Assembly (NCBI RefSeq): GCF_018343815.1
Contig: NZ_CP060791.1
Location: 824,113-888,112, forward strand
Source of the DNA: Chlamydia crocodili
Lineage (GTDB): Bacteria > Chlamydiota > Chlamydiia > Chlamydiales > Chlamydiaceae
Reading direction: 5' to 3'
Length of the DNA stretch: 64,000 bases
Shown: piece by piece, positions 33,487 to 42,859 of the stretch
How the letters are laid out: every line of letters starts with the position of its first letter
Numbering within the stretch: the stretch's first letter is position 1
Made by a program: the position numbers and the translations under genes
The notes under the pieces: model-generated
What the model was told of the DNA's origin: nothing
Database searches by the model: none
Seen by the model: the letters and a program-made list of their open reading frames with translations, nothing else

Positions 33487-36300
33487 TTAAAATAACCACC
33501 TACTTCCTGCATGTATATAATGTGCTGTTGTAGATGAAGATAGGTCGAGTTGGTAGTTCAAGAAAACACGTAAATTAGGGAAAGGATCAATGGAATATTT
33601 TCCCTTAGCATGGAAGGCATTTTTCGTTACGGAGGTTGCTGAAGATGTCCATGATCCTTTACTTGCAAGTAAAGTGGTGAGCACCTTCGGTTTATTTCTA
33701 TAGATTGTTGGCCGATAGGAAAATTCTAATTCCCATGTTGTAGGAATTTTAGAATAAGAAGAACCGGAGATTTCTCCTCCTATAGGCAAGGCTATATTTC
33801 TTAGGGGATTTTGATTAGAAAATGTACGCGCATGATCCCCAACTTCTTTTATATTTGTTTGCTCTACTTGTAGAGCAATCATCTGCATGAATGGTGTGAT
33901 TGAAAAATGAGAAAAAGCATACCATTCGGGTAAAGCCCATCCAAAAACTGCACATAAAGCGTGATTGTAGAACTCAGCTTGTGATTTTTCTTGTCCATGA
34001 TTGTAAGAGTTTTTCAGATGATGATCTGAATAGCAGTATCTAAAAGATGCTGATGTAATTAAAGACTCATCAAACCAAGGCACATGGTAGGAAAGACTAG
34101 CAAGGTAGCTGTGGGAGTTACTTTTATGATTCGTTTGATTTTCTAGAGTTTTCTCAATAACCTGAGCAAAAGATAAAGCGAAGCACTGATTTGTTGCTGA
34201 TTTTGCTTGCCCTTTTACGGCATAGCCATAAGCTCGAGAAGAAAATCCTGAATTTCCATGTTTATTCTTTTGATGGATATAGAGTCCTAATCCTTCTCCC
34301 TCGATAAACATATTTTCTTCGAGATTGCTTTTAGGCATCGATGAGGGAATATTTGCTATAAGGTAGGCAGATTGCCAAAGGAGATTAGGAACAAGATCTC
34401 CTTTGTATAAAGGATTTGGTGTGTAGCCTAACGGTGTCCAATCAGCATAGAGATATCTATGTTTAGTATTAGCTGTAGCTGCACTAGCATCGTTTGTTAC
34501 TGTTGTAATTTCTCCCCAATAGGGAGACCAAAGACCTTGATAACCGTAGTGCTCACCAGGATTTATCGTTTGGATATTCAAATCTGTAGTTGTAATGGGA
34601 TTGCCAGAAGTCTCGGAAAGGTGTAGCAAAGCTACACCATTGATAGGTTGAGAGAGATCTAAACTGTCGTAAAAATCTTTTTCTTTCCCGTCGTAAAGCT
34701 CCACAGAGCCTGTTATCGTGATTTTCGCCGTAGTATTTTCCGTAAAATTACTATTATTTGTATCTGGATAAATCCATATCATCGGAGGTTCAGATTGAGG
34801 ACTTAAAACTTCCGGAAGATCAATGAGGAGATTTTTTAGCTCTAAAACGCTAGTTTTATCAGAAGAACTTTTCTCTTGTGTTCTAACAACAGTATTTTTC
34901 CCTAGAGCTAGGTAGGTAGATTCACTTTGTGTAATTTTATATGCGGAAAGCTGAGCACCGCTCTTTATAGCTAGAGTGCCGTATTTAAGGGTGATTTCTC
35001 CAGTATAGCTGGTTTGAAAATTCTCTATGTCATTAGCTAAAGCAGGCTGTACATGCTTTCCTGAAAATACTACGGCCCCTATATGGTAAGCCTCAGGATT
35101 GATAGATAAAGTCGTGAGATTAGAGGTATTTATCGTATCATAGAGACATATTTTATAATCTTGGCGAGCTCCTAAGGATAGAGTATGAGAACCCCGAAAA
35201 TAATTTATGGACCGGCGAAGACGATTGCCTTCATTCATAACGTTATTATCAAAAATAATATCTCCATTATCTGCGGAGATAGTGGTTGTGCCGCTACCGT
35301 TTTTTACATATAAAGCAGCCCCTTGATGTGCACTATTATTTAAGAAATATACAGGGCCATTATTTTTGATGGTAAGGTTGGTATAATCTAGTGCTCCTCC
35401 GTAAGCAGAAGCCATATTCCCATCGAAGTAAATAGGTCCGGTATTGTTTTCTATAGTAATTTGTGAACTAAGAATACCTCCGCCTTCGGAATATTCATCA
35501 TTGGCTGTGAAAGGATTCATACCAGATATAGATGCACGATTATTCATAAAAATAATTGTGCCAGTGTTATCTTTGATAGTTGTTGATGTGGTGGCTTGAA
35601 TAGCCCCACCTTGTCCTCCATTATTAATAAAAGTGATTTTCCCTGAATTATTAGTAATTTCACAAGTTGCTGTATAAATTGCCCCACCAAAACTAGGCAT
35701 AAACGTAGAGAGATTCCCTTCAAAAAGAATATCAGCAGAGTTGTTGGAAAAAGCACATTTTGTTTCTGCATAGATGGCTCCGCCATACATTTTAGCACTA
35801 TTGGCAATGAATTCTAAAGATTTCGTGTTGTAAGAAGCTTCGAAGTTCTTTGTAGCTACAGCTCCTCCAAAACAAGTAGAATTCATTGGTGTAGAAAATA
35901 AATCTAAAGAGTTGTTTTTAGAAAAAACAACACTAGTGTTTTTGGATATTGAAACATTTTCTACGGCATAAACGGCTCCACCGTTTTGTAAAGCCCTATT
36001 TCCTACAAAGAAAATGGTCCCCAGATTGTTCGTTAGATTCAGAGATTTGCAGGTAACCGCGCCCCCCTTATCTCTGTTAGATTGATCAGAGAAGAATTCC
36101 GTCTGAAGATAATTCGATATTGACAGATCTTTAGAGACATCTCTCGATAAACGTTTGTCTATCGGAGAATATTCCCTCATAGGAATAGGAAAGTCGAAAT
36201 GAGAAAGAGAAGAATTATCATCCGTTGTAGAATGCTCTTTTCCGTATCCGTAAGAGCAGAAACAAAGGAACAAAACTAAAGAGAGAGGCGCTAAATACAT
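33487..36300 (-). CDS. pmp: Polymorphic membrane protein, E/F-type (B copy, pair 3)
   Basis: Autotransporter, 937 aa. The signal peptide is MYLAPLSLVLFLCFCSYGYG. The passenger has GGAVTCK, GGAVYAV, GGAVATK, GGAIYAE, GGAIYTA, GGAIQAT and further motifs with abundant FxxN. The middle domain has YGYQGLWSPYW, followed by NPLYKGDLVPNLLW and a barrel ending in AGSRWLF. The barrel shares YQLDLSSSTTAHY with the 26201 copy. It leads pair 3 and is preceded by the TAGACA/TATATA promoter. A PmpF-like assignment rests on its position upstream of an E-type copy and is tentative. Confidence 0.93.
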   Translation of the reverse strand: MYLAPLSLVLFLCFCSYGYGKEHSTTDDNSSLSHFDFPIPMREYSPIDKRLSRDVSKDLSISNYLQTEFFSDQSNRDKGGAVTCKSLNLTNNLGTIFFVGNRALQNGGAVYAVENVSISKNTSVVFSKNNSLDLFSTPMNSTCFGGAVATKNFEASYNTKSLEFIANSAKMYGGAIYAETKCAFSNNSADILFEGNLSTFMPSFGGAIYTATCEITNNSGKITFINNGGQGGAIQATTSTTIKDNTGTIIFMNNRASISGMNPFTANDEYSEGGGILSSQITIENNTGPIYFDGNMASAYGGALDYTNLTIKNNGPVYFLNNSAHQGAALYVKNGSGTTTISADNGDIIFDNNVMNEGNRLRRSINYFRGSHTLSLGARQDYKICLYDTINTSNLTTLSINPEAYHIGAVVFSGKHVQPALANDIENFQTSYTGEITLKYGTLAIKSGAQLSAYKITQSESTYLALGKNTVVRTQEKSSSDKTSVLELKNLLIDLPEVLSPQSEPPMIWIYPDTNNSNFTENTTAKITITGSVELYDGKEKDFYDSLDLSQPINGVALLHLSETSGNPITTTDLNIQTINPGEHYGYQGLWSPYWGEITTVTNDASAATANTKHRYLYADWTPLGYTPNPLYKGDLVPNLLWQSAYLIANIPSSMPKSNLEENMFIEGEGLGLYIHQKNKHGNSGFSSRAYGYAVKGQAKSATNQCFALSFAQVIEKTLENQTNHKSNSHSYLASLSYHVPWFDESLITSASFRYCYSDHHLKNSYNHGQEKSQAEFYNHALCAVFGWALPEWYAFSHFSITPFMQMIALQVEQTNIKEVGDHARTFSNQNPLRNIALPIGGEISGSSYSKIPTTWELEFSYRPTIYRNKPKVLTTLLASKGSWTSSATSVTKNAFHAKGKYSIDPFPNLRVFLNYQLDLSSSTTAHYIHAGSRWLF

Positions 36301-36334
36301 ATCTGAGAAGGTCGTAGAGGATATGGTTTCCCGC

Positions 36335-36363
36335 TATATAAAGTTTTTTTGGATCTTTGTCTA
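36335..36363 (-). promoter_or_regulatory. Conserved pmp E-pair promoter (pair 3)
   Basis: Minus strand: TAGACA (36363-36358), 17-nt spacer, TATATA (36340-36335), 35 nt before the ATG. Third instance of the conserved promoter of E-type pairs. Confidence 0.65.
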
Positions 36364-36480
36364 GTGCCTACTGAAGATATTTACTTTGCTAGCAAAAGGT
36401 TAGAGAAAAACAGCTAAATTTTCTGTGGTATTACGGGTAACTTGTGAATTAAAAGAGTGTTGAATGAAGCAGAAGAAAGA

Positions 36481-36516
36481 GAGAGAAATTCCCCTAGGGC
36501 AAAGAAAATTTCTCTC
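36481..36516 (-). terminator. Hairpin after pmpH
   Basis: GAGAGAAATT (36481-36490) pairs with AATTTCTCTC (36507-36516), with a short CCC/GGG contact in the loop. It directly follows the pmpH stop codon and ends the pmpG-pmpH unit. Confidence 0.55.
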
Positions 36517-36525
36517 GGTAGGTGT

Positions 36526-39489
36526 TTAAAATCTTCCTTGCAGTCCTGTCGTGATGCGATGGCCTGCATAAGATTTTTTCGAATCAAATACGTAATCTAC
36601 GAATCCTGTAGCGTGTTGGGAGAGTTCTACACTGTCATGCATCTGTAGGTAGAATCCATTACGAGGGATTTGTGCTCCCGTTATAGGAATACTCTCACCG
36701 TTAGCTAAGATAGTGATTACGTTATGTGGGTTCACTCTATAGACATCAGGCTTATAAGCGAGTTTTAATGTCAGAGTTGAAGGTGCCTTTTTAAATGGTG
36801 TGTACCATTCGGAAGTAAATCCAATAGGTAGGGTAATGTTGTGCCCACGACCTCTAGAAAAACTACGTGGTAGCGCACCTTTTTCAGAAAATGCATTTTG
36901 CCAACCACCCATAAACTCTGCGGATATAAATCCTGAGAGCTCAAGATCACGAGCAACTTTACGTGTAAGAGTGCACCATGTTAAGAACGGATGTTCTACA
37001 GATACGGAAGCATAGTATGTATTGTTATGCCAACGTCCCTTAGACTTTCTGGTTCTTTGCGTGATGGAGTTTAGGTAATTTGTTTTCATATGGTTTACTG
37101 CGTAACCATATGAAGCTTCCCAGGAGATGCTCGTTGCAGTATTTTCTGTAACAACGGGGAATTTCCCGAAGAAAGCAACTAAACTGATTTGTTCTGTACT
37201 TTGTGCATCGTAAGGTTTGCTCTTTACCTGACCATAAAGCTGACCAAAAGCTAAGCCTACAGAAGCATCATCAGGATAATGGATACCAATAGAGGCTTGA
37301 TAACCTCCGTATCTTCCTTTAAATCCATCATGTGTCTTCTGTACAGGATGACGGACATAGCTACCGATAGCTTTTGCAGAAACAAGAACACCTTCGTGTT
37401 CAGAAAGGAAGGTTTCTTCTAAAGCTTCTGAGAATGCCTGCGTTGCTAAGAAGGAAGTCCATAGGGTATTGGATACAAGTTCTCCACGACGTTCAGGATC
37501 TAAAACATAGGGAGCATGGTAGGCGGGATCTGGTCTCCATACAACATAGAGAGTACGATTATTTGTTCCTGTTGGGATGCCGCCATTAGGTGTAGGAGCT
37601 AGTAATGGTGTTGTCCATGTAGATGACCACACTCCTTGATAGCCGTAATGTTGAGAAACAGCAAGATCTCCTACGGTGAAGTTCGTTTTTATTGGATCAG
37701 TAGCGCTACCGTTATTACTTGTGAAGGTAGCTATAGGAATAGACAATGAGGCTAACAATAAGGGATTATCATAGAGATCTTCGTTATCCTCAGAAACAAC
37801 ATCTAAAGAACCTTCTAATGTAATTGTCTTACTATTAGATGTTGTGACAGTGGCGGTGGTATAATTGGGATTTAGATAAGACTTAACATCAAAACCTAAT
37901 TTTTTAATGCTAAAGTTTTCTGGAGTAGGCTGATTATTTGTTGTTGTAAGCAAGCCAACAGATGCTCCAGAACCTAAAGTTAGTCTGCCTGTTTCTGCAG
38001 TTAAACCAAGAACATTGACTGTAGCATTGTTAGTTACAACAAGTTGACCGTCTTCAATAACAACTTTACCAAATAAGGAAGTTGTAGAGTTTGCTGGGTT
38101 TAACTTCTCTGATATGGTAAGTGTCTCTGAAGTGAATTTTACTGATCCAGCAAAGCCAGTAGAGTTGATTTTAATCGTGTCTAAAGTTGTGGGATTTGTA
38201 GTTGTGGGACCCTTATTTGTAATAGGATCATGAAAGATTATATTAGATAATCCTGTAGCATTAAGAGAGGTGATTTTACCATCTCCTTCAACTTGGATAG
38301 CATTACGTGTTCCTGGACGATTGTCGAGCATATTGCCGATAAAGACCATATCCCCAGAACTTGCTGTTAAACTTAACGTTGAATTTGGAGGATTATTAGT
38401 TTCACCAACAGTAGAAGCAACATAAATAGCCCCACCTTTCTCTGCCCTGTTGTTAAAGAACACCATAGGGCCTTTAGAATTTATAGTAAGAGCCTTTGTA
38501 CAGATAGCTCCACCGTTTCCTTTGGCAGCATTTTTATTTAAATAGGTATTAGAACTAGTTGTAAGATCACATGTAGTCGCATAAATTGCCCCGCCGTCTT
38601 TTTCAGCAAGGTTATAATTTATGGCACACTCACCAGTATTATTAGCAAAGCTCACAGACTTTGTTGGTGCGCAAATCGCACCTCCACAACCTGCACCTAT
38701 AACTTTAGCAGGAGTGGGAGTAGTTGTTAGTAATCCATTTGCTGCAGTGTTTCCCGCTAGGGTAATCGGTCCGGAGTTATTCTTAAAGGTAATCGTTCCG
38801 TCATAAATAGCTCCTCCACCACAAGCAGCAAAGTTTTGAGAGAAAGAGATTGCTGCGGAGTTATTCTCAATGTTGCAGGTGGCTGCCGTATCATTAAGGA
38901 GAGCTGCTCCGAAGTTTCCGGAGTTGCTATCAAAGGTAATATTACCACGAATTTTCGTAATATCTAATTTTGTCTCTGTACGAATTGCAGAACCGCAAAA
39001 ACAGTTTACTGTGGTTGAGGCGTTAGGAGTGGTAACGCTAGTAACTACAGGAGTATAGGGGGTTCTGTTATTTGTAACTATTACGGATCTTGAGGAAGTG
39101 ACTGAGATATTTTTCCCTGAGATAAGGCCATTCTTTCCTGTAGAGACGTTTTCGTTAAGAACAAGCTTAGAAAGATTTGTCAATGTCAGTGCTTCTGTAG
39201 CTGAGATTAACGATGAACCTTCTTTTACAGGAGCATGACATTGCGCAAATGTTAGTGAGCGATTTCTTCCGAATATAGTGAAGTTTGTGCTCGATCCTAA
39301 GAAAGATGAGGGGAACTTAGCTCCATAGGCATCTTCAATGAAACAATTCGAAGTCAGGTGGAAAGCTTCTCCTATATCATACAAAGGAGGCGTAAGCTTA
39401 GCTTGATTTATGGTTTGGGCAGAAACCCACCCCGAGCTGCATAAGCAAGCCAAAAAGCAAAAAGAAGAAGATCTTAAAGAAAGAGGCAT
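36526..39489 (-). CDS. pmpH: Polymorphic membrane protein H
   Basis: Autotransporter, 987 aa, the clearest individual ortholog in the array. The N terminus MPLSLRSSSFCFLACLCS and the region NFTIFGRNRSLTF match C. trachomatis PmpH by recall, as do the middle-domain HYGYQGVWSSTW and barrel signature GYGVAFGQLYGQ-like (VGLAFGQLYGQVKSKPY). The passenger carries five GGAI motifs (GGAIYDG, GGAICAP, GGAIYAT, GGAICTK, GGAIYVA) with FxxN. It ends in terminal Phe (GLQGRF). It starts 25 nt after the pmpG stop and is likely cotranscribed with pmpG. Confidence 0.93.
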   Translation of the reverse strand: MPLSLRSSSFCFLACLCSSGWVSAQTINQAKLTPPLYDIGEAFHLTSNCFIEDAYGAKFPSSFLGSSTNFTIFGRNRSLTFAQCHAPVKEGSSLISATEALTLTNLSKLVLNENVSTGKNGLISGKNISVTSSRSVIVTNNRTPYTPVVTSVTTPNASTTVNCFCGSAIRTETKLDITKIRGNITFDSNSGNFGAALLNDTAATCNIENNSAAISFSQNFAACGGGAIYDGTITFKNNSGPITLAGNTAANGLLTTTPTPAKVIGAGCGGAICAPTKSVSFANNTGECAINYNLAEKDGGAIYATTCDLTTSSNTYLNKNAAKGNGGAICTKALTINSKGPMVFFNNRAEKGGAIYVASTVGETNNPPNSTLSLTASSGDMVFIGNMLDNRPGTRNAIQVEGDGKITSLNATGLSNIIFHDPITNKGPTTTNPTTLDTIKINSTGFAGSVKFTSETLTISEKLNPANSTTSLFGKVVIEDGQLVVTNNATVNVLGLTAETGRLTLGSGASVGLLTTTNNQPTPENFSIKKLGFDVKSYLNPNYTTATVTTSNSKTITLEGSLDVVSEDNEDLYDNPLLLASLSIPIATFTSNNGSATDPIKTNFTVGDLAVSQHYGYQGVWSSTWTTPLLAPTPNGGIPTGTNNRTLYVVWRPDPAYHAPYVLDPERRGELVSNTLWTSFLATQAFSEALEETFLSEHEGVLVSAKAIGSYVRHPVQKTHDGFKGRYGGYQASIGIHYPDDASVGLAFGQLYGQVKSKPYDAQSTEQISLVAFFGKFPVVTENTATSISWEASYGYAVNHMKTNYLNSITQRTRKSKGRWHNNTYYASVSVEHPFLTWCTLTRKVARDLELSGFISAEFMGGWQNAFSEKGALPRSFSRGRGHNITLPIGFTSEWYTPFKKAPSTLTLKLAYKPDVYRVNPHNVITILANGESIPITGAQIPRNGFYLQMHDSVELSQHATGFVDYVFDSKKSYAGHRITTGLQGRF

Positions 39490-39514
39490 GCCTCAACCCT
39501 ATCGTTAGTAGTAT

Positions 39515-42500
39515 TTAGAATCGAAATTTACTTCCTACATTTATATTGTAGTTGCGTGAGGATCTACGTAATTCGCAACTGCCATGGCTAAAGATTTCAA
39601 TATTATTGTTCACAGCTGTATGTGTGGATCCTTGCATCAATAAACCATGTCTATCTAGATTTGTTGCAGGTGTTTTCCAGCGGAATCCGTTTGCAAGTAA
39701 TAAAGTGTCACATCCTGGATTCCTTCTCCATACATCAGGAACGTAGGATATAGCTAAGCTATAAAAATCCGGATGGGAGTGGGAACGCCTATCAATTTTA
39801 AATCCACAAGGAATCGCTAAGTTAATCAAACGAGACGAACAGAATGAGCGTGCTTCTGCAAGTTTTTCTCTAAAGGATCCATGTTCAGCATAGCCAAGCT
39901 GAACATTCACAAAAGGAACAAATTGATTTAGATGTAATTTAGTGGTTTGTAAAACAATAGGTAAGCTTCCACCTATTTCTCCTAACCAACAATTGTTATC
40001 CCAATTGCCATCTTCTTCAGGCATGAAGGTATAGCGTGTTTTCATATCTTCGTTAGTATGGCTGTAGTTAATTCTTGCAGCAAAGGATGTGAAGATAGTG
40101 TTGCTTAACGGATGTTTTATGGATAGGTAGGCACTACCTACTATAGCTTGTGATTTTGTTGTGGAGACTACGTAATCTTTAGATTTACCGAATACCTGGG
40201 AGAAGGCTACTCCAAATACAGAATCAGAAATTGTTTGTGAATTTGCTCCAATAACGTAGCCCCCGCTAATACGTCGGAAACCATGGGATACGCTGTTGCG
40301 ATCATGATGGAAGACATTGGAAAGACCAGCCACCCATAAACCCTTACCGTAGCCAAAGCCATCACAGCTTGCTGTAGCTAGGGCATTCATAGAACGTAGG
40401 TCTATGAAAGCTCCCCATAAGCTATTAGGAACTAAAGATGCTTGACGTTCAGGACTAGGAATGAATCCTGTTTTTGTCCAAGTGGCTTTTAAGGTTTTCT
40501 TTTTATTGGCATCACTACCTGTACCGTCTTCCCATGTAAGTTTCCAAGATCCTTGATAACCGTATTGGGGCTCAGCATCTCCTCTAGGAGTGAGTGTAAG
40601 AGCATCTGTAGTAGTTTTATTATCCCCTGCTGTAGAAAGAGAAAGCACTTTGAGAGTAATAGTATCTTTATTGAAAAGATCGTGATTTTCGTAAGCAGTT
40701 CCTGAGACATCATCTAGGGATATATGGCCTGTTAATGTAATAGATCCTGCAGTATTTTTTGTTTCAATTTTAGCTCCTTCACCGGGTTGTGTAAGAGAAC
40801 TAACGTTGATATGGAGATCTTTTATTGAGATGGTTCCGTTAGCATTATCTTGATTGGTGGGAGCTGCGGCACCGCCTGCTCCAGCACCACCTCCACCACC
40901 TCCCGCGGCAGCAGCAGTTGTGTGAGAATGCTCTGTAATTGCTAGGGTAGTTCCATTATCCATTAAGAGAATAGAATCAGCTTCTTGTTCAAAGGAAACA
41001 ACGGATAGGTTTGCTTTATCAGCTAAAACAAGTTTCCCGCCACCTAGAACCACTTTTTGATAGATAGTTGACTCAAAATTCTTTGTGTCCGTCGCAGAAG
41101 TTACATGGGCTCCAGAGAATAGTACGGTTCCGATGTAGTTAGTAAAAGGAGTATTCTGTTGTCTATCTTGGTTGATAGTTAGAGTATTATTGCCGTTAGG
41201 AGCTGTTTCTGGAAGTGTAGTCACAATAGGATCATAAAAACAGAGTTTATGATCTCCAGAGGCCGCTAATAATGTAATGGTTGCTCCCTTTTCTAAGTTG
41301 ATGGCATTTCTTGTGGTAGTACTGCCATCATTTTTTAGATTTTCATAGAAAATCATATCCCCATAATCAGCAGATAAGCTTAGAGTTCCTCCAGAGGGGA
41401 TATAGATGGCACCACCATCTTTTGAGATGTTGTTTGTAAACACCGTTTTTCCTGAAGAGGTAATGCTGACTTTTTCTCCATAAATAGCTCCACCTGCGGT
41501 TGCAGCGAAGTTATTAGCAAAGAAGATTTCGTTTTGATTGCTTATAGTTAATCCTGTGAACTCTGGAGAGGTGGGAGCAGGAGGTGTTGTAGTCTGTTTT
41601 ATACAGAAAATAGCCCCACCTTGTCCTAATACTTCATTATTATCAGCAACTTCAGGAGATGCAGAGTTATTCTGCATGAGTAATTGTGCGTTATTTGTGA
41701 AGTTGATGTTCCCTTTGGAATAAATAGCTCCACCGGATTTCGCATTATTCGCGTCAAATTGTATGGCACCATTTCCTGAAAAACTGACGACAGTATTTAC
41801 TGGTCCGTTTGCTGGAGGAGGAGGACTTCCTGCTGTAGTGGGATCAACCGAATGAATAGCACCGCCAAGTTTCTCAGCAGAGTTTGATCTGAAGAGAATA
41901 GAAGGGCATTGTGTAACATCTAGACTTTTAGATGCACCGATAGCTCCGCCGTTTGCACCGACGTTGCTAAGGAATTGCATAGATTTTTTGATATTGCTAA
42001 TTCCTACTACTTGTGCCCATAGAGCACCACCATTATCTGCAGCGCTATTATTTTTAAATATCAGATTCTGAATATTCTGTAGAAATACAGGAGCTTTGGA
42101 GTATAACGCCCCGCCTTTTGGATTCGTTGGAGTATTTGCAGGAGTGGTACGAGCCATTAAGGCTACGCAGTTAGAAAACGACAGGGTATTCATCCCCGTA
42201 ATCGTATAAGGGAACGATTCGGGAGTTGTTGCCGGAATAGAGCTTAGGGCAGCACCGTTTACCGATGTGCGCAGGTTTGTAAATGTTAGATTATGGTTTT
42301 TACCCACAATTGTCATGGGCCCAACGGAGTTGAAAAAACAACTTGAAGGTGTTGCTACCATTGAATTGTCAAGATTTAAAAGATTCAGATTTCCTGACAA
42401 TATCGCCGTAGTTCCCTCAGCATTTGATGTAATCGTATAGGGAAACATTTCTCTAAGGTTACCATCGTAAGTTCCGTTAGGAACTACGATTTCCAAAGAA

Positions 42501-42568
42501 AAGGCTTGGAATGAACAAGGAAGTGTTAGCGTTGTTGAAATTAGAAACTTACGGAGAGACGCTTTCAT
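39515..42568 (-). CDS. pmpG: Polymorphic membrane protein G
   Basis: Autotransporter, 1017 aa from ATG 42568 (MKASLRKFLIS); the in-frame TTG at 42589 lacks support. It is orthologous to C. trachomatis PmpG: matching stretches include EIVVPNGTYDG, LDNSMVATPSSCF, RTSVNGAALS, LSLSADYGDMIF, YGYQGSWKLTW and SLVPNSLWGAF. Eight GGA motifs are present (GGALYSK, GGALWAQ, GGAIGAS, GGAIHSV, GGAIYSK, GGAIFCI, GGAIYGE, GGAIYIP). A poly-Ala/Gly insertion with six consecutive Gly sits at about 40860-40918. The barrel ends in VGSKFRF. pmpH follows 25 nt downstream. PmpG is the first gene of this unit, with a candidate promoter at 42601-42629. Confidence 0.93.
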   Translation of the reverse strand: MKASLRKFLISTTLTLPCSFQAFSLEIVVPNGTYDGNLREMFPYTITSNAEGTTAILSGNLNLLNLDNSMVATPSSCFFNSVGPMTIVGKNHNLTFTNLRTSVNGAALSSIPATTPESFPYTITGMNTLSFSNCVALMARTTPANTPTNPKGGALYSKAPVFLQNIQNLIFKNNSAADNGGALWAQVVGISNIKKSMQFLSNVGANGGAIGASKSLDVTQCPSILFRSNSAEKLGGAIHSVDPTTAGSPPPPANGPVNTVVSFSGNGAIQFDANNAKSGGAIYSKGNINFTNNAQLLMQNNSASPEVADNNEVLGQGGAIFCIKQTTTPPAPTSPEFTGLTISNQNEIFFANNFAATAGGAIYGEKVSITSSGKTVFTNNISKDGGAIYIPSGGTLSLSADYGDMIFYENLKNDGSTTTRNAINLEKGATITLLAASGDHKLCFYDPIVTTLPETAPNGNNTLTINQDRQQNTPFTNYIGTVLFSGAHVTSATDTKNFESTIYQKVVLGGGKLVLADKANLSVVSFEQEADSILLMDNGTTLAITEHSHTTAAAAGGGGGGAGAGGAAAPTNQDNANGTISIKDLHINVSSLTQPGEGAKIETKNTAGSITLTGHISLDDVSGTAYENHDLFNKDTITLKVLSLSTAGDNKTTTDALTLTPRGDAEPQYGYQGSWKLTWEDGTGSDANKKKTLKATWTKTGFIPSPERQASLVPNSLWGAFIDLRSMNALATASCDGFGYGKGLWVAGLSNVFHHDRNSVSHGFRRISGGYVIGANSQTISDSVFGVAFSQVFGKSKDYVVSTTKSQAIVGSAYLSIKHPLSNTIFTSFAARINYSHTNEDMKTRYTFMPEEDGNWDNNCWLGEIGGSLPIVLQTTKLHLNQFVPFVNVQLGYAEHGSFREKLAEARSFCSSRLINLAIPCGFKIDRRSHSHPDFYSLAISYVPDVWRRNPGCDTLLLANGFRWKTPATNLDRHGLLMQGSTHTAVNNNIEIFSHGSCELRRSSRNYNINVGSKFRF

Positions 42569-42600
42569 TTGCTCAAGAGGATGCAACAAGATTGATTTTG

Positions 42601-42629
42601 CTAATAAATAAAAAGTATTAAAAGATCAA
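42601..42629 (-). promoter_or_regulatory. Candidate pmpG-pmpH promoter
   Basis: Minus strand: TTGATC (42629-42624), 17-nt spacer, TATTAG (42606-42601), 32 nt upstream of the pmpG ATG. A hairpin (42640-42660, 9-bp stem AAGCATTTC with GAAATGCTT) lies just upstream of the -35 box. Confidence 0.4.
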
Positions 42630-42785
42630 TAGGATAGGAAAGCATTTCAATGAAATGCTTAGCATTAAAAGCTTTATATTGTTTGATAATCTATTGTGTA
42701 GATGGGAGTTTTTATTGATTTTCTCTCTGTGAGAATGATCATTACATGAGAGATTCTTCCGAAAATATTGCAAGTTGAGCCATAG

Positions 42786-42830
42786 AAGAAATTCAGAAAT
42801 TTTTTTATAAAAAATTTTTCTGAATTTCTT
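42786..42830 (-). terminator. Hairpin after the 42860 pmp gene
   Basis: AAGAAATTCAGAAA (42786-42799) pairs exactly with TTTCTGAATTTCTT (42817-42830), and the inner A/T-rich arms extend the stem. It follows the stop at 42860 by 30 nt. Confidence 0.7.
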
Positions 42831-42859
42831 AAGATGTCATGCTTTTTAAATGTTATGTC

